From positions 1-63,718 of the forward strand of contig JAGAPD010000052.1 in the NCBI GenBank assembly GCA_017623435.1: 63,718 nt of DNA, written 5' to 3'. Both the position numbers and the translations under genes were made by a program. A model generated the notes under the pieces. The model ran no database searches. It worked only from the letters and a program-made list of their open reading frames with translations, and was not told the origin of the DNA. Of this stretch, positions 42,976-50,870 are shown in pieces (positions within the stretch are counted from its first letter, which is position 1; every line of letters starts with the position of its first letter). The DNA is from Clostridia bacterium. Its GTDB lineage: Bacteria; Bacillota; Clostridia; Christensenellales; Pumilibacteraceae.

Positions 42976-43888
42976 CCGACGGACCGAACTTTTCCATCAG
43001 CTTTTTCGTGCCCAAAGTAAGAGGCACGGCAATAAGCGTGATGATAAGTCCCAGAGCGGACAGATACGAGTACGAGCCCATATTGCCATCCGTAGTGTTA
43101 GTTTGCGTTTCTTTGTATAGGTAATATCCCAGCGACTGTATATCGTCAGGGGCAGACGCGCCGTAGAAGTTATACAAGCCGAACTGGTTAGTAAAGATTC
43201 CCGAAACGGTAACCACGAAACAGGTCGTAAAGGTAGGCCAAATCATAGGGAAGCTTATGTGCCAGAACTCTTTAAGTCCCGTCGCGCCGTCAATCTTTGC
43301 CGAGTCTACGATTTCGGGCGAAATAGCGCTCATCGCGTTGGAATAAAGTAGCATATTCGTACCAAATCCCGCCCAGATATAGAAGAACAAGATTGCGCCG
43401 TAACGCGTGTCGACGTTCTGAATAAGTCCTTTTATCTGCTCGCCCGTAATCATTCTCGCGATTTCGGGGATAGCGCGCTCGATAAAGAACTGATAGGTGG
43501 TCGTCAGCACGAGACCGGAAATAATACTGGGCATAAACAGTAGAATTCTGAATCCCGTACTGAAAAACATTTTTTTGTAAATATAGTTACTGAAAAACAA
43601 ACAAAGGGGCGTCGTTATTGCAATAGTCAACAAGCTCGTCCACACGGATCTCCACAATCTATCGGGAAGTCCGGACAACGGATTGAAGAAGTTTTCAAAC
43701 GCTTTCGCCATATTTTCGCCCGTCCACACTACCGTGCCGTCCAGACTCACGTTTTGAAAACTTAACAAAATCGAGTTAAGATTTACGCCGATATAAAACA
43801 CGCAAAACTGCAAAATGGGTATCGTCAGCATGCAGATATAGAATATCAAGCTTCTTTCGATTTTGACTTTTTTCTTTACCTTTTGCAT
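42968..43888 (-). CDS. Carbohydrate ABC transporter permease (MalF/UgpA-type)
   Basis: A 306-residue membrane protein with six helices. Its EAA-type loop is IVDSAKIDGATGLKEFWHIS, with FPMIWPTFTTCF after it. GAILFFYIWAGFGTNMLLYS precedes the loop as usual in CUT1 permeases. It starts 15 bases after the solute-binding protein gene and overlaps the MalG-type gene. Together they form the membrane channel of an oligosaccharide importer. Confidence 0.93.
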   Translation of the reverse strand: MQKVKKKVKIERSLIFYICMLTIPILQFCVFYIGVNLNSILLSFQNVSLDGTVVWTGENMAKAFENFFNPLSGLPDRLWRSVWTSLLTIAITTPLCLFFSNYIYKKMFFSTGFRILLFMPSIISGLVLTTTYQFFIERAIPEIARMITGEQIKGLIQNVDTRYGAILFFYIWAGFGTNMLLYSNAMSAISPEIVDSAKIDGATGLKEFWHISFPMIWPTFTTCFVVTVSGIFTNQFGLYNFYGASAPDDIQSLGYYLYKETQTNTTDGNMGSYSYLSALGLIITLIAVPLTLGTKKLMEKFGPSVE

Positions 43889-43903
43889 TCGTTTACTCCC
43901 AAA

Positions 43904-45652
43904 TTAAAGTGCGTCACCGCTAATGTTTACGATGGGGAATTCTTTGCTGTAAGTATACAAGCCGTTAAAGTAATCTTCGGGAGAAACGCCCTTTTCCATA
44001 AATGCGTTTACCCAAGCGCTATAAGTGGTAGCGTTTACGATAGTGTTAGTAAGGTAAGCACCCGACGAATAAGCGGTTTGCTTTTCAACGTACGCCTTTG
44101 CGTTCGAGTAAGGGAATACCATGTTTGCTTTCGTTTTAAGGTCTACGAGCGAGCGACCAAAAGTGGTCATCTTGCTAAGGTCGTCCTCAGTAAGCGTATA
44201 ATCGAACGAACGGAGCGAGTTAGTAGTAACGGTATATTCACGCAAGGAAACGTCGGTGTGCAAGAACTTGAAGAATTCTTTTACGAGGGGAAGCTTCCAT
44301 TCCGCTACTCCACTTCTGATAAAGCAAAGGGGCTCGTTTTCGTCGTATACGGTGTAGGGCTTATCCTGAGTAGCCGCCTGATCAACGTGCGCCTGAGTGG
44401 GCTTGGGCATAGGCATCCACTTGAAGTTACGCTTGGTTTTAGCGTATTCGTCACCCATGCTTTGAACCATACGGTTATAAGCAGGCGTTGCCTCACTCTC
44501 CCACCACGTTCCGTCCATAAGGATAGCCATTTCTTTGGTTACACCGTCCTTACCTGCGTTGATGAAGTCTTCCTGAGCGTCGGTGTGATAATAACCTTGG
44601 TTGAAGGCAAGCGTATGATAATAATCCTCGTTCATAACGAGCTCGTCCAAGAAACGGAGCGAATGATACCAGCCTTCCTGCTGAGCAAGCTTGTACGCAG
44701 AAACGGGAACGATATCTTCGCTGGGAAGTCTGTTGATAGTACCGTCAGCAGACACGGTGCAAAGCGTGTTGGTCGTGCCGTTAAGCGTGTAGTTGATCAT
44801 CATTTCGTCAAGGCCCATTGCGTCAGCCGCTACCGAAAGACGCATATTTTGTAAGTAATACTGATACGCGTATCCGCACCAGGTTACGGGAACGACCTGA
44901 TCCTCTGCCATAAGCGCCAAAAGCGTGAAGAATTCTTCGTAGGTAGCGGGAAGTCCGTCGTCTTCGCTGTAATTGATTCCGTTTGCAATGCCCGTTCTGC
45001 CGTCAGGACCGTAAGCAAGCTCGCCCTGCGTCTTTTTAATGAACTGCGCGTCCTTACCGCTCGTGCCCTTCTTTACATAGTAGCCCATTTCGTCGAAAAG
45101 GTCTACGTTATAGATAAAGCCGAACTGCGAGGAATAGTGAGGAAGTCCGTAGTAATGCGTTTCGTTGTCGCTCTCTACGATACCAAAGTAATTCTTCTGC
45201 TCCTCGGTAAGCTTGTCCTCAATGGACTTACTCTCGCCGTACTCGTCCATAATGTCGGTAACTACGTCGGTAACGTCCTGCAAAAGACCGGCGTTTTTCA
45301 AAATGTAATAGTATCCGCCTTCTCCGAAGAAAATTTCGTCAGTTCCGGTTGCAATGGTGTTTTGCATATTCTTGAAGGGGGATTTAGACGAGTCGTTGAT
45401 ATAAACCTGAACGCCCGTTTTGCCCTCTTCGTAGCTATCGTTCTTATGAATTTCTTCAAATCTCTTCTTTGCCTCGTCAAGCCAAGCCGAGCCGTATCCG
45501 CCGTTATAAACGTATACGTAAATTTGCGTCTTCTTGTCGTCGATATCTCCGCCGGGGGTTACGCCTCCGGGAGGTACGGGCGAACAAGCGAACGCAGCAA
45601 CCATCATTACTACGGCAAGGATACAAGTCGCAATTCTCTTTAATGCTTTCAT
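43904..45652 (-). CDS. Extracellular solute-binding lipoprotein of the sugar ABC transporter
   Basis: A 582-residue lipoprotein, long for the CUT1 binding-protein family. The signal MKALKRIATCILAVVMMVAA ends at FAC and is followed by a Pro/Gly linker. The body shows binding-protein blocks: WLDEAKKRFEEIHKNDSY, YGLPHYSSQFGFIYNVDLFD and PATYEEFFTLLALMAEDQVV, with FFKFLHTDVSLREYT near the end. The start after GGAG was chosen over an upstream in-frame ATG, because only this gives a proper signal peptide. It captures an oligosaccharide for the two permeases. Its promoter contains a nine-G tract between -35 and -10. Confidence 0.92.
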   Translation of the reverse strand: MKALKRIATCILAVVMMVAAFACSPVPPGGVTPGGDIDDKKTQIYVYVYNGGYGSAWLDEAKKRFEEIHKNDSYEEGKTGVQVYINDSSKSPFKNMQNTIATGTDEIFFGEGGYYYILKNAGLLQDVTDVVTDIMDEYGESKSIEDKLTEEQKNYFGIVESDNETHYYGLPHYSSQFGFIYNVDLFDEMGYYVKKGTSGKDAQFIKKTQGELAYGPDGRTGIANGINYSEDDGLPATYEEFFTLLALMAEDQVVPVTWCGYAYQYYLQNMRLSVAADAMGLDEMMINYTLNGTTNTLCTVSADGTINRLPSEDIVPVSAYKLAQQEGWYHSLRFLDELVMNEDYYHTLAFNQGYYHTDAQEDFINAGKDGVTKEMAILMDGTWWESEATPAYNRMVQSMGDEYAKTKRNFKWMPMPKPTQAHVDQAATQDKPYTVYDENEPLCFIRSGVAEWKLPLVKEFFKFLHTDVSLREYTVTTNSLRSFDYTLTEDDLSKMTTFGRSLVDLKTKANMVFPYSNAKAYVEKQTAYSSGAYLTNTIVNATTYSAWVNAFMEKGVSPEDYFNGLYTYSKEFPIVNISGDAL

Positions 45653-45730
45653 AATTTTTCTCCTTTTCCCAATATAAATTTTGTCCACACGGACTTTTTC
45701 ACTTTTTTTTTGCGCTTTTGCGTGGAATAA

Positions 45731-45757
45731 AGTATATCATACCCCCCCCCGTGTCAA
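45731..45757 (-). promoter_or_regulatory. Promoter with a nine-G spacer tract
   Basis: On the minus strand TTGACA (45752-45757) and TATACT (45731-45736) flank a 15-bp spacer, C, nine G, then TATGA. The spacer is 2 bp shorter than the 17 bp used by most other promoters here. Gain of two G would restore it. The tract is the only such homopolymer seen in the window. Confidence 0.8.
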
Positions 45758-45851
45758 GCGTATTTGCGCGATTTTTTAATTATATTTTTGCAATCGCGTA
45801 TGTATTATTTTATCATAAACTATATAAGCTTATCAACACTTTTCATTATCA

Positions 45852-47864
45852 TTATTTGGAAATTCGCAAAACCTTGTAGTCGAACGCGCCGTAATCAAGG
45901 CTAAATTCAGCCGCGTTTCTTGCGAGCACTTCACCCGAGATAGCGTCTTTTACTTGTTTTGCCGTATAAGGAAGTTTTCCGGTTACCCCTTGCTGGCCCG
46001 CTTTTACCATATTCGCAGACAAACAAAGCACCTCTTTCCCCGTCTCGTAATAGCTCATCTTTACGTCGCTATCCGTCAGCGTGATTTTGCTATCAACGTA
46101 ACTTACCCATTGTGAATTTTCAACGGGGAAGGTGTTAAGCGCCGTCCAAAGCTTGCTCATCTGTTCAAGCGGATAACCGGTGTCTACGGGCTTGGGGATA
46201 ATTCCAAACACGAGCGCGTTTGCAGTCGCCTCGTCAAAAGTCCACGCAGGAGGGTTGGAATAGCAAATCATATTTACGGGAATTCCGATGTTTCTGCCTG
46301 CGTACGCCGCGCGGTAATAATCCTCGGGCACGCGCGTCAGATTACCCTTCATAAGCTCGGTCTGAATGGTCTCGCCCTCCCAGAATCTATGCACGTACGA
46401 CGCAGTCGCCACGGGGAAGGTCGAACAGGAATGCAGACAAATTTCTCCACCGCGCTTTTCCACGATATCGGACAAGCGTTTCATCAGCTTTCTTACTTCA
46501 AACAAGGGGTACGTACCCTTTCGTTTTCCGTTTTCGTCCGTATATCCGCAACCGTGAGCACCGTTTGAACAAAGGTAACTCGTGTCAATAGAGTCAAGGT
46601 ACAATCCGTCGAATTCGAACTGATTCATCATCCTTTCGATATAGTCGCAAAACACCTCTTTCCAACCGCTACAGTAACATACTCTTATCGCTCTTTGCCA
46701 GGGGTATCTGTACCAGTGCCAATGGATATTGCTTATAAGCCACTCGTCTGCTTTTTCAGCGAACATAGGCGACATAGTGGACATTTCGTATCCAAAGTAA
46801 GGTACGACCTTCATACCTCGCTTATGCGCCTCGTCGATAATCAGACGAAGTCGCCTTGCAGTAGGCTCGGTAAGCATAGGCGAGTTTTGAATATCGTTCC
46901 ACTTCTCGTGAATGTAAAGCGTGTTTACGCCCAGTCTTTTCATTCTGTCAAGCGCAATCTCGTCGCTCTCGCCAAAGGGAGAAAGCAAGAACTGTTCGTA
47001 TGGCTCTAAAATCTTTTTAAAGCAGTCGATATGCATATTCTTTTCGGTGTACGGGTTTGCAGGGAAAGCCTTTACGGGCGTAACCTGCATTGCAATACGG
47101 AAAGAAATGGGCACGAGGTCAAGACCGTTGCTAAGTCCTTTATTCAGCCAGCTGTGAGGCTCGCTATCAAGAAGGTGAACGCGGATAATTACTTCGTCGT
47201 CCTTTACCACGCACTCAACCACGTTTTGCTCGTCGTCGTACTGCCAGTGCTTGTCCGTTTCAAACAAAACTGCAAAGCCCACTTCGTCGTTGCTTACGAA
47301 AAGCTGATTGATAAAGCCAAGCTTTAAGCTCTGTTTGGGCATTGCGCCAAGCGAATAAAAGGCAGGGCTAACTTCAGGCTCTTTGCCGTCGATAAGCGCT
47401 TTTCCGCTGGGTGCGAACTGATAGGAAATAGCCGCGCTCTTTTTGATGGGAATTTCCAGCCAAAGTCTGTCCAAAATTCTGTCGCCGTTGTCACAGTCCG
47501 TTAAGCCGAATTGCTGGGCAACCGTTCTGCCCTGCGAGGACACGGTGAGGTGACAGTCAATCATGCCGTCGCGCTCCACCGAAAGCGTGGTATTGAACAC
47601 GAAACGCTTGCTTTGCATAAACTGGCAAGCGCAAACCTCGTCGTCCGTCGCGCCGTACATCATACAGTTGTTTACGTCGGACACGACCAGCTCGTTGCCG
47701 TTTTCAATTCCCACGAGACGCATGGGCGAGGAAAGAATTTCCTGACCATTCGTGAAAATACTGCTAAAAAAGGGAGCGTCGCCCATAGTGTATTTTCTAT
47801 TCCACGGCGATATATGGCAAGTATTTTTTTCGATATTATACGATAATGGGGGTAATTTGAACAT
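45852..47864 (-). CDS. DUF6067/GH123-like TIM-barrel protein
   Basis: A 670-residue protein without signal peptide. The N-terminal half (to about 275) is beta-rich, as in the sandwich domain of GH123-like proteins. From about residue 280 a TIM barrel follows: DEIALDRMKRLGVNTLYIHE, RLIIDEAHKRGMKVVPYFGY, FEFDGLYLDSIDTSYLCSNG and GEICLHSCSTFPVATASYVH with WEGETIQTE. Asp and Glu at strand ends suit glycoside hydrolysis, but no activity is established here. It is cotranscribed with the DUF5107 gene 9 bases upstream. A TACGTACC-core repeat lies in the codons for RKGTYPL. Confidence 0.78.
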   Translation of the reverse strand: MFKLPPLSYNIEKNTCHISPWNRKYTMGDAPFFSSIFTNGQEILSSPMRLVGIENGNELVVSDVNNCMMYGATDDEVCACQFMQSKRFVFNTTLSVERDGMIDCHLTVSSQGRTVAQQFGLTDCDNGDRILDRLWLEIPIKKSAAISYQFAPSGKALIDGKEPEVSPAFYSLGAMPKQSLKLGFINQLFVSNDEVGFAVLFETDKHWQYDDEQNVVECVVKDDEVIIRVHLLDSEPHSWLNKGLSNGLDLVPISFRIAMQVTPVKAFPANPYTEKNMHIDCFKKILEPYEQFLLSPFGESDEIALDRMKRLGVNTLYIHEKWNDIQNSPMLTEPTARRLRLIIDEAHKRGMKVVPYFGYEMSTMSPMFAEKADEWLISNIHWHWYRYPWQRAIRVCYCSGWKEVFCDYIERMMNQFEFDGLYLDSIDTSYLCSNGAHGCGYTDENGKRKGTYPLFEVRKLMKRLSDIVEKRGGEICLHSCSTFPVATASYVHRFWEGETIQTELMKGNLTRVPEDYYRAAYAGRNIGIPVNMICYSNPPAWTFDEATANALVFGIIPKPVDTGYPLEQMSKLWTALNTFPVENSQWVSYVDSKITLTDSDVKMSYYETGKEVLCLSANMVKAGQQGVTGKLPYTAKQVKDAISGEVLARNAAEFSLDYGAFDYKVLRISK
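46504..46527 (-). repeat. TACGTACC-core repeat inside the GH123-like gene
   Basis: On the coding strand AAAACGAAAGGGTACGTACC continues into CCTT. The AAAACG arm and GGTACGTACC centre match the terminator family. It encodes KRKGTYPL in frame. Confidence 0.5.
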
Positions 47865-47873
47865 TTATTTCTC

Positions 47874-49841
47874 CTAATGCATTCTGTAATCGAGTTGAAT
47901 AGGCAAAGGATAACGGTCAAGCACCTCTTCCGCAGTCAGCGTCTTTGCGTCCACGTTTTCTTCCTTTGCTATCTTTTGCGCGTATACGTCCGTCCAGATT
48001 GCCGACAAAGCGTATTCGCCCTCTTTTATATCGTCCACGACTAAATCTTTATTTATGATTGCGATTGCCCCTTCCGTGTCGCCTATCTTGTTAAGACACG
48101 CGCCAAGTAGCATTCGCACTCTGCCGTTTTCTTTCTGTTTTTGCGGTAATTTATCGTAAGTGGATACGAACCGTCCATAAGCGCTTGCGCTCATACACGC
48201 GTACGCGTATTCTACTATAAGTTGCGTGTAGTCGGGCTTAATTTCCACCGCTTTTTGCATCAAACGGAGTGCTACGTCATACTCTGATTTGATATTTTTC
48301 TTTATTTGGGCGAGGTTGCGATACGCCCACGCGTTAGGCGTAAGTGTAAACGATTTCGTAAAGCTTTCCTCCGCCTTGTCTATATCGCCAAGCGCGTAGT
48401 AAATAACGCCCAAATGGTTGTAATAATTCCAGTTGTTTTTCGGATGAGCAAGCATCAGCTCAAGCCACTTTTCGCCCACCACGTAACTGGGCGTAGGAAT
48501 ATCGGGATCGACGAAGTCAAGCGCTTTTCCATCTATAAGGTCACTCCACGCCTTTTGCTCGTCGGTGATACTTTCGTCGGGGAAAAGGCAAATATTGCTT
48601 ATCCTCTCACCGCGTAGTTTGTTTTCCACCGCACCCCAGCCCGAGCCAAACTGCTCGATTTTTCCTTCGCGCACTATATCAAACAAGCCTTCGCCCGCAC
48701 AAGCGACGTTTTTATCCACTTCCTTTTGCGCGCACGCTACCGCCTCGGAAAACTCGCCGTGCGCCTTATCGGGCGAAATGGCAAACGCGCTGTATCGCTC
48801 CTGCCAGTTAATCGTGCTGTTTGCCTTCATTACGAAGTGTTCAAGCTGCGTTTTGAGCAGTCCTGCCTGAATTTCTACGTACGGGCCTGCCTTATCGCTA
48901 AGCCAGTCGTTCCAATGCCGTCCACCGTCGTGCTGTCCCCAAACGAAAAGCTTTCTACCTTTTAGAATTGCCGTTGAGGACTGTAAAAGTCCTTTGCCCT
49001 CCTCGTTTGCCGTTGCAATCCACTTATCTCGCCCGTCCGCGATATCAAAGAAGAAGTCGCGCGAGCGGTTACTGGAGGAGGCGTAAGTAATATCTTTGCC
49101 CTCTACGCAAGGCATTGCCGTCTTGTCCAAAAAGTACGCTCCGTCCGTGTACGCACAATAAAACGTATTATCCGCCGGCACGATTACTCTCGTTTTGGGC
49201 GTTTCAGGTACGGCAACGTTCGACCACCAGTACATATATACGTCGCTATCCTTCGTGTTTTCAATGGTGATATTCATACACAAAGTATCTTTATCAAGCG
49301 TTGCCTCAATAACGTAAACGACTTCTCTTATGCGCTCGAATTCGTACATTCTAAGCACGGGTTGGTCATTCTTATTATAAACCGTTTGGCAAAACAACGG
49401 CGCGCAAGTAAGCGGATTGTGTCCCTTGATTCCCACGTTCCACTCAACGCCACCTGAAAACCAGGCGTTTCGAAGTGCTAAATTTGCAGGCTGGAACACG
49501 TCGTTTTTGTATAAAAGTTCTCGGTTGTCCCTTTTATCAACTAACGACCAAAGCCGTCCGCCAAGCTCGGGAAGAAAAACTGCTTTTATATATTCGTTTT
49601 CTAAAACGGCAGCGCCAAAGGAGCGAATTATTCTACTTCTGTCGTACCCGTCCGTGATTCTATACGGGAGTAAAGTGGAAATCATCCCTTTCCCTATGTA
49701 TTTTGCATCCTCACCAGCTACCTTTTCGCTCACGTTGATATTCGCGCGTATATAGCTATTTACGTGAATATCCGCAAGAGCGCTATCCTCACCTAAATTC
49801 GCCGATGGTATTGCGTATTTTTCGTACGAGATTCTCGTCAT
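47874..49841 (-). CDS. DUF5107 and tetratricopeptide-repeat protein
   Basis: A 655-residue cytosolic protein. Residues about 55-330 resemble DUF5107, an aldose-epimerase-like beta-sandwich: AVFLPELGGRLWSLVDKRDN, ALRNAWFSGGVEWNVGIKGH and FVWGQHDGGRHWNDWLSD. The C-terminal part (about 450-600) has TPR helices: NNWNYYNHLGVIYYALGDID, KAEESFTKSFTLTP and ALRLMQKAVEIKPDY. Such proteins occur in carbohydrate loci of gut bacteria and may bind or process sugar. An upstream ATG adds 17 residues out of the promoter; GAGGAG supports the chosen start. It heads an operon with the GH123-like gene and lies next to an AraC regulator. Confidence 0.82.
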   Translation of the reverse strand: MTRISYEKYAIPSANLGEDSALADIHVNSYIRANINVSEKVAGEDAKYIGKGMISTLLPYRITDGYDRSRIIRSFGAAVLENEYIKAVFLPELGGRLWSLVDKRDNRELLYKNDVFQPANLALRNAWFSGGVEWNVGIKGHNPLTCAPLFCQTVYNKNDQPVLRMYEFERIREVVYVIEATLDKDTLCMNITIENTKDSDVYMYWWSNVAVPETPKTRVIVPADNTFYCAYTDGAYFLDKTAMPCVEGKDITYASSSNRSRDFFFDIADGRDKWIATANEEGKGLLQSSTAILKGRKLFVWGQHDGGRHWNDWLSDKAGPYVEIQAGLLKTQLEHFVMKANSTINWQERYSAFAISPDKAHGEFSEAVACAQKEVDKNVACAGEGLFDIVREGKIEQFGSGWGAVENKLRGERISNICLFPDESITDEQKAWSDLIDGKALDFVDPDIPTPSYVVGEKWLELMLAHPKNNWNYYNHLGVIYYALGDIDKAEESFTKSFTLTPNAWAYRNLAQIKKNIKSEYDVALRLMQKAVEIKPDYTQLIVEYAYACMSASAYGRFVSTYDKLPQKQKENGRVRMLLGACLNKIGDTEGAIAIINKDLVVDDIKEGEYALSAIWTDVYAQKIAKEENVDAKTLTAEEVLDRYPLPIQLDYRMH

Positions 49842-49863
49842 AAAAAAACTCCTCACTTTGTAT

Positions 49864-49892
49864 ATTCTAACACACAAGTGAGAAGTTTGCAA
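49864..49892 (-). promoter_or_regulatory. Promoter and inverted repeat before the DUF5107 gene
   Basis: TTGCAA, 17-bp spacer, TAGAAT on the minus strand. CTCACTT inside the spacer and AAGTGAG after the -10 box form an inverted repeat, a possible operator or 5' hairpin. Confidence 0.7.
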
Positions 49893-49931
49893 TAGATATA
49901 AATATGTGTTTTTTGTATAAAAGTATTGTAG

Positions 49932-50696
49932 TTACTCGTATAAGCGTTTCGCGTACGCAGCAGGCGTTTTACCCGTAGAATCCTTAAAGCGTTTTGTAAA
50001 ATGGTACACGTCGCAGTAACCGAGAAGGTCCGCAATTTCCTTTATTCTGAACGCTCCGCTCATAAGCATTTCCTTTGCGCTCTTAATTCGCAGCGTTTCG
50101 CGGTAAGCCATTATGGAAATATTTTTTGCGTTTTTGAAGCTTTGCATCAAATACGACGCGCTGATATGACAATAATCAGCCAGCTCGTCAACGGTAAAAT
50201 TACGGTTGTAGTTTTGATGAATGTACTCAATCGCGGTGTTTATAGTGTGGTCAACCTGTTTCATTGCGCTATAAACTTTGTCGTCAAGGCTTACCAAAAA
50301 GCGCATTAAAAGAATTCGCGTTTCCACCACGCACAGTCTATCCTTTTCCTCAAACCTTTCGCAAATGCGACGCAAAAAGCTTATCTCGTTATCCGCACAT
50401 TCAACGACGCGCGGAAAGGTGTCGCTGTAAGTGAGCGTGTCCAATTCGCTGGTTATATAACTACACGGCCCGCTCATGTGAAATTCGTAGCATTCACCCT
50501 TACTGAATCTAATAAAGCTTCCTTTCTTTACCTTAATAGACGGTTCGTTAGATAAAACGAGCTCACCCTCACCAGAAGTAAAGCAAACGAAGCCGTCGCC
50601 AAATCGTGACGTATTTTCAAAATCAAAATCCGCCTCTTCCGTTTTTTCGGTACAAATACCGATATCTCCAACGTTTATATTACAAAAGAAGTCCAT
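49932..50696 (-). CDS. AraC-family regulator
   Basis: A 254-residue regulator. The N-terminal half is a cupin-type sensor (DGFVCFTSGEGELVLSNEPS, VKKGSFIRFSKGECYEFHM). The C-terminal half has CHISASYLMQSFKNAKNISI, LLGYCDVYHFTKRFKDSTG and TPAAYAKRLY. AGGAGG lies before the ATG with TATAAT about 30 bases upstream. It precedes the DUF5107/GH123-like operon in the same orientation and is the probable regulator of that operon. Confidence 0.92.
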   Translation of the reverse strand: MDFFCNINVGDIGICTEKTEEADFDFENTSRFGDGFVCFTSGEGELVLSNEPSIKVKKGSFIRFSKGECYEFHMSGPCSYITSELDTLTYSDTFPRVVECADNEISFLRRICERFEEKDRLCVVETRILLMRFLVSLDDKVYSAMKQVDHTINTAIEYIHQNYNRNFTVDELADYCHISASYLMQSFKNAKNISIMAYRETLRIKSAKEMLMSGAFRIKEIADLLGYCDVYHFTKRFKDSTGKTPAAYAKRLYE

Positions 50697-50788
50697 CTAT
50701 CTTTCCCTCCTTAATTTGATTATACCATATTTTTTGTCGTTTGTGTAAAGTTTTTGAAATTTTTTGTAATTATTCGTCTAAAAAATAG

Positions 50789-50829
50789 CAAAACGACGCA
50801 TAACGTGGTGCGCCGTTTTTGCTTTTTTT
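50789..50829 (-). terminator. Terminator of the CotH surface protein gene
   Basis: On the minus strand ACGGCGCACCACGTTATGCG continues into TCGTTTTGCTATTTTTT. It belongs to the TACGTACC/CACGTG-core family. Confidence 0.85.
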
Positions 50830-50870
50830 CTTTTTTAAATTTTTTGTTCAATACACGAAAAATACAAAAT

